Below, piece after piece: positions 15,796 through 23,212 of a stretch of DNA of 64,000 nt. The position numbers and the translations under genes are program-made. Location of the stretch: contig MGTZ01000002.1 of assembly GCA_001799715.1 (NCBI GenBank), forward strand, positions 67,265 to 131,264. Direction: 5' to 3'. Below the pieces are notes generated by a model that saw only the letters and a list, made by a program, of their open reading frames with translations, had not been told where the DNA came from and ran no database searches. The DNA is from Elusimicrobia bacterium GWB2_63_16. Lineage in GTDB: Bacteria; Elusimicrobiota; Elusimicrobia; Elusimicrobiales; UBA9959. Position 1 is the stretch's first letter. The number at the start of each line of letters is the position of its first letter.

Positions 15796-15826
15796 CGCCC
15801 CGAAGCGAGGGCCTGCCCGCGGGCGA

Positions 15827-15856
15827 TTTACAAAGCCGAGGGCTATTGGATAGAAT
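15827..15856 (+). promoter_or_regulatory. promoter for ygeY
   Basis: TTTACA at 15827-15832 and TAGAAT at 15851-15856 are 18 bp apart. A ribosome binding site GGAGG at 15871-15875 follows, 7 nt before the ATG at 15883. Confidence 0.6.
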
Positions 15857-15882
15857 ATGAACAGCAGAACGGAGGAAAAACA

Positions 15883-17073
15883 ATGAACAACGCCGAACTT
15901 ATCCGCAAAGCAGCCGACAAATACAAGAAGGACATAGTCGCTTTCGCCCGCAACATCATCCGCACCCCCAGCTTCTCAACCCAGGAAGGCAAGCTCGTGG
16001 AACTGATCAAGAAGGAAATGGTAAAGGTCGGTTTCGACAAGGTCAAGATCGACGCGATGGGCAATATCATCGGTTTCATCGGTCACGGCAAGAAGAAGAT
16101 CATGATGGACGCCCACATCGACACCGTCGGTATCGGCGACCCCAAGGCCTGGAAGATCGACCCGTTCGCGGGCATCTACAAGAACGACACCATTTACGGC
16201 CGCGGCGCCACCGACCAGAAGCTGTCGATGGCCTCGATGGTCTACGCCGGCAAGATCATAAAGGACCTCAAGCTCGAAGGCGACTACACCCTGATGGTGG
16301 TCGGCTCCGTGATGGAAGAGGACTGCGACGGCCTGCCGCTGCTGCACATCATTAACAAAGAGAAGATCCGCCCCGACTTCGTGGTGATCACCGAGCCCAC
16401 CGACCTGAAGGTCTACCGCGGCCATCGCGGCCGCATGGAGATGAAGGTCGTCACCAAGGGCCGCTCCTGCCACGCCTCCGCTCCCGAGCGCGGCGACAAC
16501 GCCGTCGTGAAGATGGCCGACATCACCAAGGAAATTACCGCCCTCAATAAGAAGCTGAAGAACGACAAGTTCATCGGCAAGGGCACCGTGGCCGTGACCT
16601 CGATAGAGTGCAAGACCCCCTCGCTCAACGCCGTGCCCGACGAATGCACGATCTACCTTGACCGCCGCCTGACCATTGGCGAGACGCTCAAGAGCTCGGT
16701 GGCCGAGATACAGCGCCTGCCCTCCGTGAAGAAGGCCAAAGCGAAGGTGGAAGTGCTGCATTACGACGCCGTGGCCTGGACCGGCCTGAAGGTGGGCCAG
16801 GAAAAATATTTCCCGACCTGGGTGCTGCCCCGCGCTCACAAGCTGGTGAACGCCGGCGTGGAAGCCGGCAAGGTGGCCCTGAACAAGATGCCGGTGGTAG
16901 ACAAGTGGGTGTTCTCCACCAACGGCGTGGCTTCGGCCGGCCGTCTGGGCATCCCCACCATCGGTTTCGGCCCCGGCAACGAGGTGCACGCGCACACCGT
17001 CAACGAGTTCATGCCCGCGGAGGACCTGGTGAAGGCCGCCGCGTTCTACGCCGCGCTGCCGCAGTATCTGTAG
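15883..17073 (+). CDS. ygeY: YgeY-family M20 metallohydrolase
   Basis: The protein has 396 residues. M20 metal-site motifs are present: M-D-A-H-I-D-T-V-G (His and catalytic Asp), G-R-G-A-T-D-Q-K (bridging Asp), V-M-E-E-D-C-D-G (catalytic Glu pair), and E-V-H-A-H-T-V-N-E near the end (C-terminal metal His). R-G-H-R-G-R-M-E-M and C-H-A-S-A-P-E-R-G-D-N-A-V fit the YgeY selenium-metabolism-linked hydrolase group. In E. coli ygeY lies with ygeW, ygeX and yqeA; here ygeW and a carbamate kinase lie 4-8 kb downstream. It probably deacylates or decarbamoylates a nitrogenous compound. It has its own promoter and a good ribosome binding site, and its codon choice is less GC-biased at the start than that of the rSAM genes. 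Confidence 0.85.
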   Translation: MNNAELIRKAADKYKKDIVAFARNIIRTPSFSTQEGKLVELIKKEMVKVGFDKVKIDAMGNIIGFIGHGKKKIMMDAHIDTVGIGDPKAWKIDPFAGIYKNDTIYGRGATDQKLSMASMVYAGKIIKDLKLEGDYTLMVVGSVMEEDCDGLPLLHIINKEKIRPDFVVITEPTDLKVYRGHRGRMEMKVVTKGRSCHASAPERGDNAVVKMADITKEITALNKKLKNDKFIGKGTVAVTSIECKTPSLNAVPDECTIYLDRRLTIGETLKSSVAEIQRLPSVKKAKAKVEVLHYDAVAWTGLKVGQEKYFPTWVLPRAHKLVNAGVEAGKVALNKMPVVDKWVFSTNGVASAGRLGIPTIGFGPGNEVHAHTVNEFMPAEDLVKAAAFYAALPQYL

Positions 17074-17100
17074 GCTCAGCTCCGCGCCGCTGGAGGAAAA

Positions 17101-17130
17101 GCCGCCGTCCAAAACCTGATGGACGGCGGC
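17101..17130 (+). terminator. 10-bp perfect hairpin after ygeY
   Basis: GCCGCCGTCC at 17101-17110 and GGACGGCGGC at 17121-17130 are perfect complements with a 10-nt loop. There is no T-run, so it may be a processing site, a weak terminator or a translational control element rather than an intrinsic terminator. It covers an in-frame ATG at 17119 of the next gene. Confidence 0.55.
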
Positions 17131-17139
17131 GCACCGGGC

Positions 17140-18540
17140 ATGAAATCAAGAAAGCTCGACGTCTTATTTATTCATGTAGGACGGCGGTCCGCGGACCATT
17201 GCGATACGCTGATAATGCCGGTGGGGCTGGTCATGCTGGCCGACCACCTCGAGCGCCACGGTTTGGCCGCCGGAGTTCTGAATCTTTCCGTGGAGCTGCT
17301 GGAAAACCCTCGGTTCAATGTGGAGAGATTCATAGAGCGCTGCGGACCGGGGGTGCTGGCTTTCCCGCTGCACTGGCATTCACAGCTGAAAGACGCCCTC
17401 GCCTGCCTGGCGCGCCTGAAACGCCGCTTCCCACAAAAAACGACAGTTGCCGGGGGGTTCTCCGCCTCTCTTTTCTTCCGCGATATTCTGGCCCTGCCCG
17501 GCGCCCCCGACTTCATCATCCGCGGGGATGCCGAAAAGCCGCTGCTGGCGCTTTGCCGTTCGCTGCTGCGGGGAGTTCCCGGGCTGGCGCGCGTGCCCAA
17601 CCTGGCCTGGCGGCGCCAGGACGGGACCGTAGAGGCCACCCCGCAGAGCTACGTCGCGACTGGACGGGACCTCTCCGGGCTTTCTTACGCCAATCTCGAC
17701 CTGATCCTGAACAAAGAAAACGTAATGAAATATTCGGATGAGCAGGAGGCGCCGCTGCGCCGCCGCCCTGGGGAGCGGCCGCCGGACTGCGGCAAAGTCT
17801 TTTACGTGGCGGGCCGCGGTTGCGCCAACGAATGTTCTTTCTGCGGCGGCGCCAGCGGGACTCAGGCGCTGGCCAACGGAAGGCGGGGCGCTATTTATAA
17901 GCCAGCCGGCACGGTGGTGAAGGACTTGCGTCTGTTGTTGGCCGCCGGCGTCAGGAAGGTGCATTTCGCTTTCGATCCTCTGCCCCGCGCCGGCTATTAT
18001 CCGGACCTGTTTTCCCGGCTGCGGCGGGCCGGGCTGCGGTTTAAAGCCACTTTCGAGGCTTTCGGGCTGCCGACGGAGCGTTTTCTGCGCGCCTACGCCG
18101 AAGCGCTGCCGGGGTCACGGGTGATCGTCTCCCCCGAGTCCGGCAGCGAGCGCGTGCGGCGGCTCAACCGGTGTGACTTCTACAAAAATCCGGACTTGTT
18201 GTCCCGGCTGGCGCTGATGAAGTCGCTGGGGCTGGAGCATACTGTCTGCTTCAGCGTCGGACTGCCGTTCGAGACGCGCCGGGATTTTTTGGCGACCCTG
18301 CGGCTGGCCGGCAAGGTCAAAAAACTCTGTCCGAAAGGGGAGGTCTTTATGAGCCCCATACAGCTCGAGCCCTTCTCTCCGCTTTACCGGACGCCGCAGA
18401 AATACGGCGCCTCGCTTGATTGGACCTCGCTGAAGGATTTCCTTGAGCAGAAGCCGCGGACGCTGGGCTATTCCGCCGGTCTGATGGGGGAGCGGGAAGT
18501 ATGGGAGAAGGCGGCGCTGTTCAACCGCGCTATGCGTTGA
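17140..18540 (+). CDS. B12-binding-domain radical SAM protein
   Basis: From the ATG at 17140 the protein has 466 residues; an upstream in-frame ATG at 17119 lies inside a hairpin and would add 7. Residues about 5-150 form a B12-binding-like Rossmann domain (L-D-V-L-F-I-H-V, M-P-V-G-L-V-M-L-A, T-V-A-G-G-F-S-A, D-F-I-I-R-G-D-A-E). The D-x-H-x-x-G cobalamin motif is not obvious, so cofactor use is uncertain. The rSAM motif is C228-A-N-E-C232-S-F-C235, followed by V-S-P-E-S-G-S-E-R-V-R. The 3' end overlaps the convergent UbiV-like gene by 11 nt. With that U32 pair it forms a third rSAM/U/V group, in which the rSAM is on the opposite strand. Confidence 0.85.
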   Translation: MKSRKLDVLFIHVGRRSADHCDTLIMPVGLVMLADHLERHGLAAGVLNLSVELLENPRFNVERFIERCGPGVLAFPLHWHSQLKDALACLARLKRRFPQKTTVAGGFSASLFFRDILALPGAPDFIIRGDAEKPLLALCRSLLRGVPGLARVPNLAWRRQDGTVEATPQSYVATGRDLSGLSYANLDLILNKENVMKYSDEQEAPLRRRPGERPPDCGKVFYVAGRGCANECSFCGGASGTQALANGRRGAIYKPAGTVVKDLRLLLAAGVRKVHFAFDPLPRAGYYPDLFSRLRRAGLRFKATFEAFGLPTERFLRAYAEALPGSRVIVSPESGSERVRRLNRCDFYKNPDLLSRLALMKSLGLEHTVCFSVGLPFETRRDFLATLRLAGKVKKLCPKGEVFMSPIQLEPFSPLYRTPQKYGASLDWTSLKDFLEQKPRTLGYSAGLMGEREVWEKAALFNRAMR

Positions 18541-19222
18541 CGACCAGGCGGGTGACGCGCCGGGGGCCGGCCGCCAGGCTGGCGCGGGCGGTCTCTTCCG
18601 GGCAAACCCGCAGATAAGAGTTGCCGCGAACGAACATCCTCTTCACCACGGCTGATTCCAGCGGCTGCGCCCGGCCCGCGCACGCGGCGCGGCATTCCGA
18701 GCAGAAGCCGCCGGCCAGGCGGCAGTAACGGCTATGCGCGAGGTAAATGTAGGGCGCGTACAGGTGGCAGCGGTAGTCCGGTCCCGGCGGCAGATAGCCG
18801 CAGCTTTCGGCCGAGTCCGCTTCGAACGCGTTCACCGCGGTCCGTTTCAGGAAAGCCAGGAAAAAAGGTGAGCGCAGTGAGTGCTGCAGAGACTGCACCA
18901 GCACCCGTCCCAGCGTCAGCCGCGGCCGCCGTCCGCTGACCGCGGCCAGGCGGCGCAGCAATCCGATATCGTTAACTATCACCTCTTCGCAGAGGCGCTC
19001 GGAAAGGGCGGCTTCCGCCGCGCCCAGGCCGGCCTGCGTCAGCAGCGGGGTCAGCAGGGCCAGACGCTTGCCCGGATGCCTGCGCGCCGCCTGCCTCAAC
19101 CGGGCCGCCGTGGGCAGCCGCGCCTCGCAGAACTCGTCGCCTATGTAGAGCAGGTCCGCTTTCGCGAGGGCCGCCTTCTCCGGCTCGGGACCGGCAGGGT
19201 TGAGCACCAGCGCGAACTCCAT
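18530..19222 (-). CDS. U32-related protein, UbiV-like subunit (third copy)
   Basis: The protein has 230 residues. L-L-Y-I-G-D-E-F-C (C32), L-A-L-L-T-P-L-L-T near 54-62, V-I-V-N-D-I-G-L-L near 81 and a late set C167, C174, C177 and C181 (with C-x3-C) match the two plus-strand UbiV-like proteins. It follows the UbiU-like gene by only 2 nt on the same strand. Its 3' end overlaps the convergent B12-type rSAM gene by 11 nt, so the two transcripts would be antisense over that part. Role as a 4Fe-4S partner subunit is inferred from the Cys pattern. Confidence 0.77.
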   Translation of the reverse strand: MEFALVLNPAGPEPEKAALAKADLLYIGDEFCEARLPTAARLRQAARRHPGKRLALLTPLLTQAGLGAAEAALSERLCEEVIVNDIGLLRRLAAVSGRRPRLTLGRVLVQSLQHSLRSPFFLAFLKRTAVNAFEADSAESCGYLPPGPDYRCHLYAPYIYLAHSRYCRLAGGFCSECRAACAGRAQPLESAVVKRMFVRGNSYLRVCPEETARASLAAGPRRVTRLVVNA

Positions 19223-19224
19223 GC

Positions 19225-20037
19225 TCAGGCCTCCTCCGAAGCGCGCCGCAGGAACTCCTTGCGGGAGACGCCGGCCCGCAGCGCTTCTGAAATCCGCAAG
19301 ACGGAGCGCAGCACGCTGCGCTTCTCTTCAAAAGTGCCGTCCCGGGGCATCTTTATGTGGCGCACGCCCAGGCGGTAGTAGTCCCGGATCATCTCCAGGC
19401 GCGCGGCCCAGGGGGGTTTAGGCATCCGCCAGGAGCGGCCCGCCAACGCGTGGGGCGCGGTGCAGTTTCTGGGGCTCTCGGTCTTGTTGATATCGTGCAG
19501 CGGGCAGACGCCGTCCACGTTGGGACAGAAGCAGTCCGGAAAATAAAAGATCTCGTAGGCCGGTCCGCGCACCTGACGCAGCACCGGGGAGAATTCCGCG
19601 GGCAGTACGTGTTGCGGTACCACTATTCGCGCGAGGCGGAACCTCGCGTAAAAACGCGCCGCCTCCGCGTTGAAGCAGCCCGCGGTGGAACTGAGCACCA
19701 GCTTGGGGCCTGGCTCGCGGCTGGTGAAGTGGTCCAAAAGGAAGAGGTCCCTGACGATCAGGCCGTCCACTCCCAGGTCCAGCAGGCGCCGGATACTTGC
19801 AAGCACGCCCGCGTAGGCGGCTGGGCGGTAGATCTCGTTGGCGGCCAACAAGATCCTGCGGCCCATCGCGTGCGCGGCCCGGACGGCCGTTTTTACTTCG
19901 GCGGTCGAGGCGAATTGCTGGTTCGCGTACCATTTGCGGTGGTTTTCCACCTGTGGTACGCCGAAATACAGCTCTTCGGCGAATTCCGAAAAGTATTCCG
20001 CCTCGCGCGGGCTGACCACGCCTGCCACGATCTTCAT
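19225..20037 (-). CDS. U32 peptidase-family protein, UbiU-like subunit (third copy)
   Basis: The protein has 270 residues from the ATG at 20037 (a further in-frame ATG at 20052 lies inside the promoter). A-E-E-L-Y-F-G-V, I-L-L-A-A-N-E-I, V-D-G-L-I-V-R-D-L-F and L-V-L-S-S-T-A-G-C-F-N-A-E are U32 segments. The Cys core is C171-x6-C178 with C169 and C192 near. TTGTATAAT ends exactly 6 nt before the start codon, so the transcript is probably leaderless. It opens a two-gene operon with the UbiV-like gene. It is most like the second plus-strand copy (5032). Confidence 0.82.
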   Translation of the reverse strand: MKIVAGVVSPREAEYFSEFAEELYFGVPQVENHRKWYANQQFASTAEVKTAVRAAHAMGRRILLAANEIYRPAAYAGVLASIRRLLDLGVDGLIVRDLFLLDHFTSREPGPKLVLSSTAGCFNAEAARFYARFRLARIVVPQHVLPAEFSPVLRQVRGPAYEIFYFPDCFCPNVDGVCPLHDINKTESPRNCTAPHALAGRSWRMPKPPWAARLEMIRDYYRLGVRHIKMPRDGTFEEKRSVLRSVLRISEALRAGVSRKEFLRRASEEA

Positions 20038-20043
20038 GCTGGA

Positions 20044-20052
20044 ATTATACAA
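20044..20052 (-). promoter_or_regulatory. leaderless-type -10 element of the UbiU-like gene
   Basis: On the minus strand TTGTATAAT occupies 20052 down to 20044, followed by 6 nt and the ATG at 20037-20035. The same 9-mer with the same 6-nt spacing occurs before the genes at 38617, 42351 and 48153. Confidence 0.6.
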
Positions 20053-20152
20053 TAAGAGCGGAAACGGAGGGGGCGGCCGGCCGGTTCAGGGGGGGCGCGC
20101 CGATGCGCATGCGGCCGGGCCGGCACCCGCGGGCGAAAGGGCCGTTGCCGGC

Positions 20153-20515
20153 CTACTTGGCGAAGCCGGGGTAGAGGCGCAACGCGCAGTCCGGACAGAG
20201 CCCGTGCGGGAATTGCGCGTCGGTGCGCTCCTTGATGTGCTTTTCCACCGGCTGCCAGACGCCCTTGTCGTCGAGTATCTTCTTGCGGGAGGCGCAGATG
20301 GGCGGCATGCCTCCCAGGGTCCTGACCTTGGCCAGCGCGGCTTCCAGGGCCGCCTTGTTCTTCTGCGGTTCGCGGGTGGCGTTGACCGGTTCGTCGTTGA
20401 TGGCCGACATGGAGGTCACTGCCCCGCTCCGCAGCAGCATGCTGCGTTCGCCGACGAGCAGCGCGGCGCCGGCGGCGCCGAGCGGCAGGCAGTCCGGGGA
20501 CTGGGGGCCGCCCAT
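20153..20515 (-). CDS. orphan C-terminal zinc-ribbon-like domain of sensor kinases (possible gene remnant)
   Basis: The protein has 120 residues. Its second half reads L-A-K-V-R-T-L-G-G, then P-I-C-A-S-R-K-K-I-L-D-D-K-G-V-W, and H-G-L-C-P-D-C-A-L-R-L-Y-P. This is the small domain that ends many PAS/response-regulator sensor proteins, where C-A-S-C-K-K-I-R-D-D is usual. Here the second Cys is Arg, so a C4 metal site would be incomplete. The N-terminal half is unlike any sensor domain I know. There is no kinase or receiver domain next to it. It is either a free-standing small protein or the decayed end of a former histidine kinase gene; the start codon is uncertain. Confidence 0.5.
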   Translation of the reverse strand: MGGPQSPDCLPLGAAGAALLVGERSMLLRSGAVTSMSAINDEPVNATREPQKNKAALEAALAKVRTLGGMPPICASRKKILDDKGVWQPVEKHIKERTDAQFPHGLCPDCALRLYPGFAK

Positions 20516-20598
20516 ACCGTCGGAGAAATTAAGTCTGCCCCGGTCCGGCGGGGTTTTCAGCCGCCAAAAGTACTACTCCCCGGTAGGTCCAAAGACGA

Positions 20599-20627
20599 TT
20601 GCGCCGGCCGCGCGGCCGCGCTACACT
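20599..20627 (+). promoter_or_regulatory. promoter for the small membrane protein
   Basis: TTGCGC at 20599-20604 and TACACT at 20622-20627 are 17 bp apart. A strong AAGGAGG at 20646-20652 lies 19 nt before the ATG at 20672, too far for normal use, so the true start or a short upstream frame should be checked. Confidence 0.45.
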
Positions 20628-20671
20628 ACATTCGTGGTTAATTTTAAGGAGGTTTATAAAAAACGCGGAAA

Positions 20672-21082
20672 ATGGAAAATACCCCCAACGAACGCCCCTT
20701 CCTCCTCTCTAAAGATATACTCGATACGTCTAATTCCTTTGCCTGGTTCTTTATGGACGCCTTCTGGATGCTCGGCCTCAACGTCGCCGGGCTCGCCTTC
20801 ATCGTTCCCACCGTGCTGACCGGCCTCGGCCTGCTCTACATAGAGAAGCGCCCGGCGGTCTTCAGGATAAACCTGGCCATCAACTGCTGGATCTGGATGA
20901 ACACCGCGTGGATGCTCTCCGACGCGCTGGGCAGGCCCGGCCTGCTGGTCTGGGCGAAGGCGATGTTCGCCGCGGGCGTGTTCTTCATCCTGGCGGCGCT
21001 GTTGTGCGCCGGCGGGTTGCGCGAGACCTTCTCCCACTTCCGCCGCTTCAGGACGCCGCGCTGGCTAAACGATAACGCCTGA
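20672..21082 (+). CDS. hypothetical four-helix membrane protein
   Basis: The protein has 136 residues. About four hydrophobic segments are visible: near residues 22-36 (A-W-F-F-M-D-A-F-W-M-L), 38-60 (V-A-G-L-A-F-I-V-P-T), 70-88 (I-N-C-W-I-W-M-N-T-A) and 92-115 (A-K-A-M-F-A-A-G-V-F-F). The C-terminus is basic and cytosolic in character. No family is recognised. It stands alone, ends at a shared bidirectional terminator before ygeW and has its own promoter. Aromatic-rich helices suggest a small envelope or regulatory protein, with no firm function. Confidence 0.65.
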   Translation: MENTPNERPFLLSKDILDTSNSFAWFFMDAFWMLGLNVAGLAFIVPTVLTGLGLLYIEKRPAVFRINLAINCWIWMNTAWMLSDALGRPGLLVWAKAMFAAGVFFILAALLCAGGLRETFSHFRRFRTPRWLNDNA

Positions 21083-21097
21083 ACCCCGCCGCGGCGC

Positions 21098-21135
21098 AAA
21101 AAAACCGGGCTCCCCGCGGAGCCCGGTTTTCTTTT
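21098..21135. terminator. bidirectional intrinsic terminator
   Basis: ACCGGGCTCC at 21104-21113 pairs with GGAGCCCGGT at 21118-21127 around a CCGC loop, with an A-run before and a T-run after. It serves the plus-strand membrane-protein gene and the minus-strand ygeW. Confidence 0.85.
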
Positions 21136-21147
21136 GCGGCGCGCCTT

Positions 21148-22332
21148 TTACAGCACGCGCTTGCCCTTGGCTTTGAGCAGTTCGGCGAGGACCTTGGCCG
21201 GCTTCTTCTTCGAGCAGGCGGCGATCATCGCGGCGATGACGAAGGGCTTGTAGCCGGCTTCCTTGTAGGTGCCGATGCGGGCCTTCTCGAAAACGCTCGC
21301 GCTCACTTCGCCGGCTTTGCAGCTGACGTCGGTGATGTCGGCGGGCAGGCAGTGCATGTACACGGCCTTGCCGCCCTTGGTGAGCTTCATCTTCGCCTCG
21401 TCGCACTCCCAGCTCTTGAACTTGGCGTTGTTGGCCAGGCACTCCTGCTCGAGGCCCTTGAGGCCCGCGTGGTCGTTACCTTCGAGCAGCGCGGTGCGGC
21501 GCTCCATAACCTTGAACGGCGCCCAGCTCTTGGGATAGACGATGTCGGCGTTCTTGAAGGCGCTCTCCATGCTGTTGGAGACCTTGAACGAGCCGCCGGA
21601 CTTCTTGGCGTGCTTCTTCGCCACTTCGAGGGTCTCGGGCAGCAGGTCGTACCCCTCGGGGTAGGCCAGCTCCACGTCCATGCCGAAGCGGCTCATCAGG
21701 GTGATGACGCCCTGCGGCACGCTGAGCGGTTTGCCGTAGCTGGGAGAGTAGGCCCAGGTCATGGCGATCTTCTTGCCCTTGAGGTTCTTGAAGCCGCCGA
21801 AGTGGTTCTTGATGAACAGCAGGTCGGACATGCTCTGCGTGGGGTGGTCGAGGTCGCACTGCAGGTTGACCACCGGCGGGCGCTGGTTCAGGACGCCCTG
21901 CTTGTAGCCGTCGTCGAGGGCCTCGGCGACTTCCTTCATATAGGTGTGGCCCTTGCCGATGAACATGTCGTCGCGGATGCCGATGGCCTCGGTCAGGAAC
22001 GAGATCATGTTGGCCGTCTCGCGCACGGTCTCGCCGTGGGCTATCTGGCTCTTGCCCTCGTCGAGGTCCTGCACCGCCAGGCCTAGCAGATTGCAGGCGG
22101 AGGAGAAGGAGAAGCGGGTGCGGGTGGAGTTGTCGCGGAAGTTGGACACGGCCAGGCCGGTCTTGAACATCGCGGCGGGGATATTCTGCGCGTGCATTTC
22201 CTTGAGGATCTCCGCGATCTTGAGGACCGCGTGGATCTCCGCGTCGGATTTCTCCCAGGTCAGCAGGAAGTCCTTGCCGTAGAGGTCGGCGCCGAGTTTT
22301 TCCAGTTCTTGTATAGATTTCTTAATATCCAT
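21148..22332 (-). CDS. ygeW: knotted carbamoyltransferase YgeW
   Basis: The protein has 394 residues from the ATG at 22332 (M-D-I-K-K-S-I-Q-E-L); a longer in-frame ATG at 22392 is unlikely because E. coli YgeW starts at the same place. It follows YgeW closely: K-D-F-L-L-T-W-E, F-R-D-N-S-T-R-T-R-F-S (carbamoyl phosphate loop), D-E-G-K-S-Q-I-A-H-G-E-T-V-R, Q-C-D-L-D-H-P-T-Q-S-M, T-W-A-Y-S-P-S-Y-G-K-P and H-C-L-P-A-D-I. YgeW belongs to the ATCase/OTCase fold, and its second substrate is not settled in the literature I know. With YgeY and the carbamate kinase nearby it suggests phosphorolysis of a carbamoylated compound. GGAG lies 12 nt before the start. Confidence 0.92.
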   Translation of the reverse strand: MDIKKSIQELEKLGADLYGKDFLLTWEKSDAEIHAVLKIAEILKEMHAQNIPAAMFKTGLAVSNFRDNSTRTRFSFSSACNLLGLAVQDLDEGKSQIAHGETVRETANMISFLTEAIGIRDDMFIGKGHTYMKEVAEALDDGYKQGVLNQRPPVVNLQCDLDHPTQSMSDLLFIKNHFGGFKNLKGKKIAMTWAYSPSYGKPLSVPQGVITLMSRFGMDVELAYPEGYDLLPETLEVAKKHAKKSGGSFKVSNSMESAFKNADIVYPKSWAPFKVMERRTALLEGNDHAGLKGLEQECLANNAKFKSWECDEAKMKLTKGGKAVYMHCLPADITDVSCKAGEVSASVFEKARIGTYKEAGYKPFVIAAMIAACSKKKPAKVLAELLKAKGKRVL

Positions 22333-22525
22333 GTTATTTAATATCTCCAGAAGTATCGCTGTCGTTGGGCGCTTTGCGCCGATGACTATCAATTAAAGGT
22401 ATTTCCCCGCGGTATTGTCAAGGCGGCGGGGTGTGGCGGTTGCCGGCGCGGCCGGGCCCGGTTTCTTGCGGCGGCCCCATTTTTTATATGATATTCAGAC
22501 CCGGGGATACCCGGGCGTTTTCATC

Positions 22526-23212
22526 ATGAGAAACCTCCTGCTCCTGCCCTGCGCGGCTTTACTCCTGGCGGCCTGCGCCCCCGGCGCCTCCGTGCGGCGC
22601 GGCGGTGACGTCTACCCGGATTTCAACGCCATGCTGGCAGCCCATACCGAGGGCCTCGATTATTCCCGCGAGGTCTACTACCGCGGCTCGCCGGTCACGG
22701 TATTCGCCGTGCACGGGGGAGACATAGAGCTGGCCACCTCGCGCCTGGCGCGGCGTACGGCCGGCCGGGACTTTAACCTTTATCTCTTCAACGGCTGGCT
22801 GGGGGGCGACAGCGGCCGCCTGCACGTCACTTCCACGCGCTTCGCCGACCCCGCGGCCGTGGCCCTCTCCACTTCCAGCCTCCTGGGCCTGGCTTTCCAC
22901 GCCCAGGCCGACCGCGGCGCCTGGGTCTGCGTGGGGGGCTCCAATACGCGCGCGGCGCAGCTTGTGGCCCGCCGCCTGCTGGACGCCGGCTTCGAGGCCG
23001 AGACCCCCTGCCGGCGCCTGCCGGGCACCTCCCCGAAGAACATCGTCAACCGGCCCGCGCTGGGCGGCGTGCAGCTGGAGATCACCCTGCGCCTGCTGGC
23101 CCGGCTTGAAAAGGACGGGGAGTATTTATCAAAATTTACGGAGGCGGTGCGCCAGGCGGCCCTCGAATTTGTCAGTTCCGTACCAAGCACAGCACAGGAG
23201 AAGCAAAAATGA
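22526..23212 (+). CDS. lipoprotein of the poly-gamma-glutamate hydrolase family
   Basis: From the ATG at 22526 the protein has 228 residues and begins with a lipoprotein signal (L-L-L-P-C-A-A-L-L-L-A-A-C). The mature part has F-A-V-H-G-G-D-I-E (metal His and acidic residues), A-R-R-T-A-G-R-D-F-N-L-Y, and H-V-T-S-T-R-F-A-D-P and ends with L-E-I-T-L-R-L-L. This is the pattern of the phage-type poly-gamma-glutamate hydrolases, zinc-dependent amidohydrolases. A longer frame upstream is out of character. Its stop overlaps the carbamate kinase start by 4 nt, so the two are translated together. It may release glutamate-like amino acids at the cell surface; that link is inference. Confidence 0.72.
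   Translation: MRNLLLLPCAALLLAACAPGASVRRGGDVYPDFNAMLAAHTEGLDYSREVYYRGSPVTVFAVHGGDIELATSRLARRTAGRDFNLYLFNGWLGGDSGRLHVTSTRFADPAAVALSTSSLLGLAFHAQADRGAWVCVGGSNTRAAQLVARRLLDAGFEAETPCRRLPGTSPKNIVNRPALGGVQLEITLRLLARLEKDGEYLSKFTEAVRQAALEFVSSVPSTAQEKQK

Noticed and set aside
20672..20680. Riboswitch in the leader of the small membrane protein
   Set aside because: The leader is only about 40 nt after the -10 and no conserved aptamer-like structure is visible.
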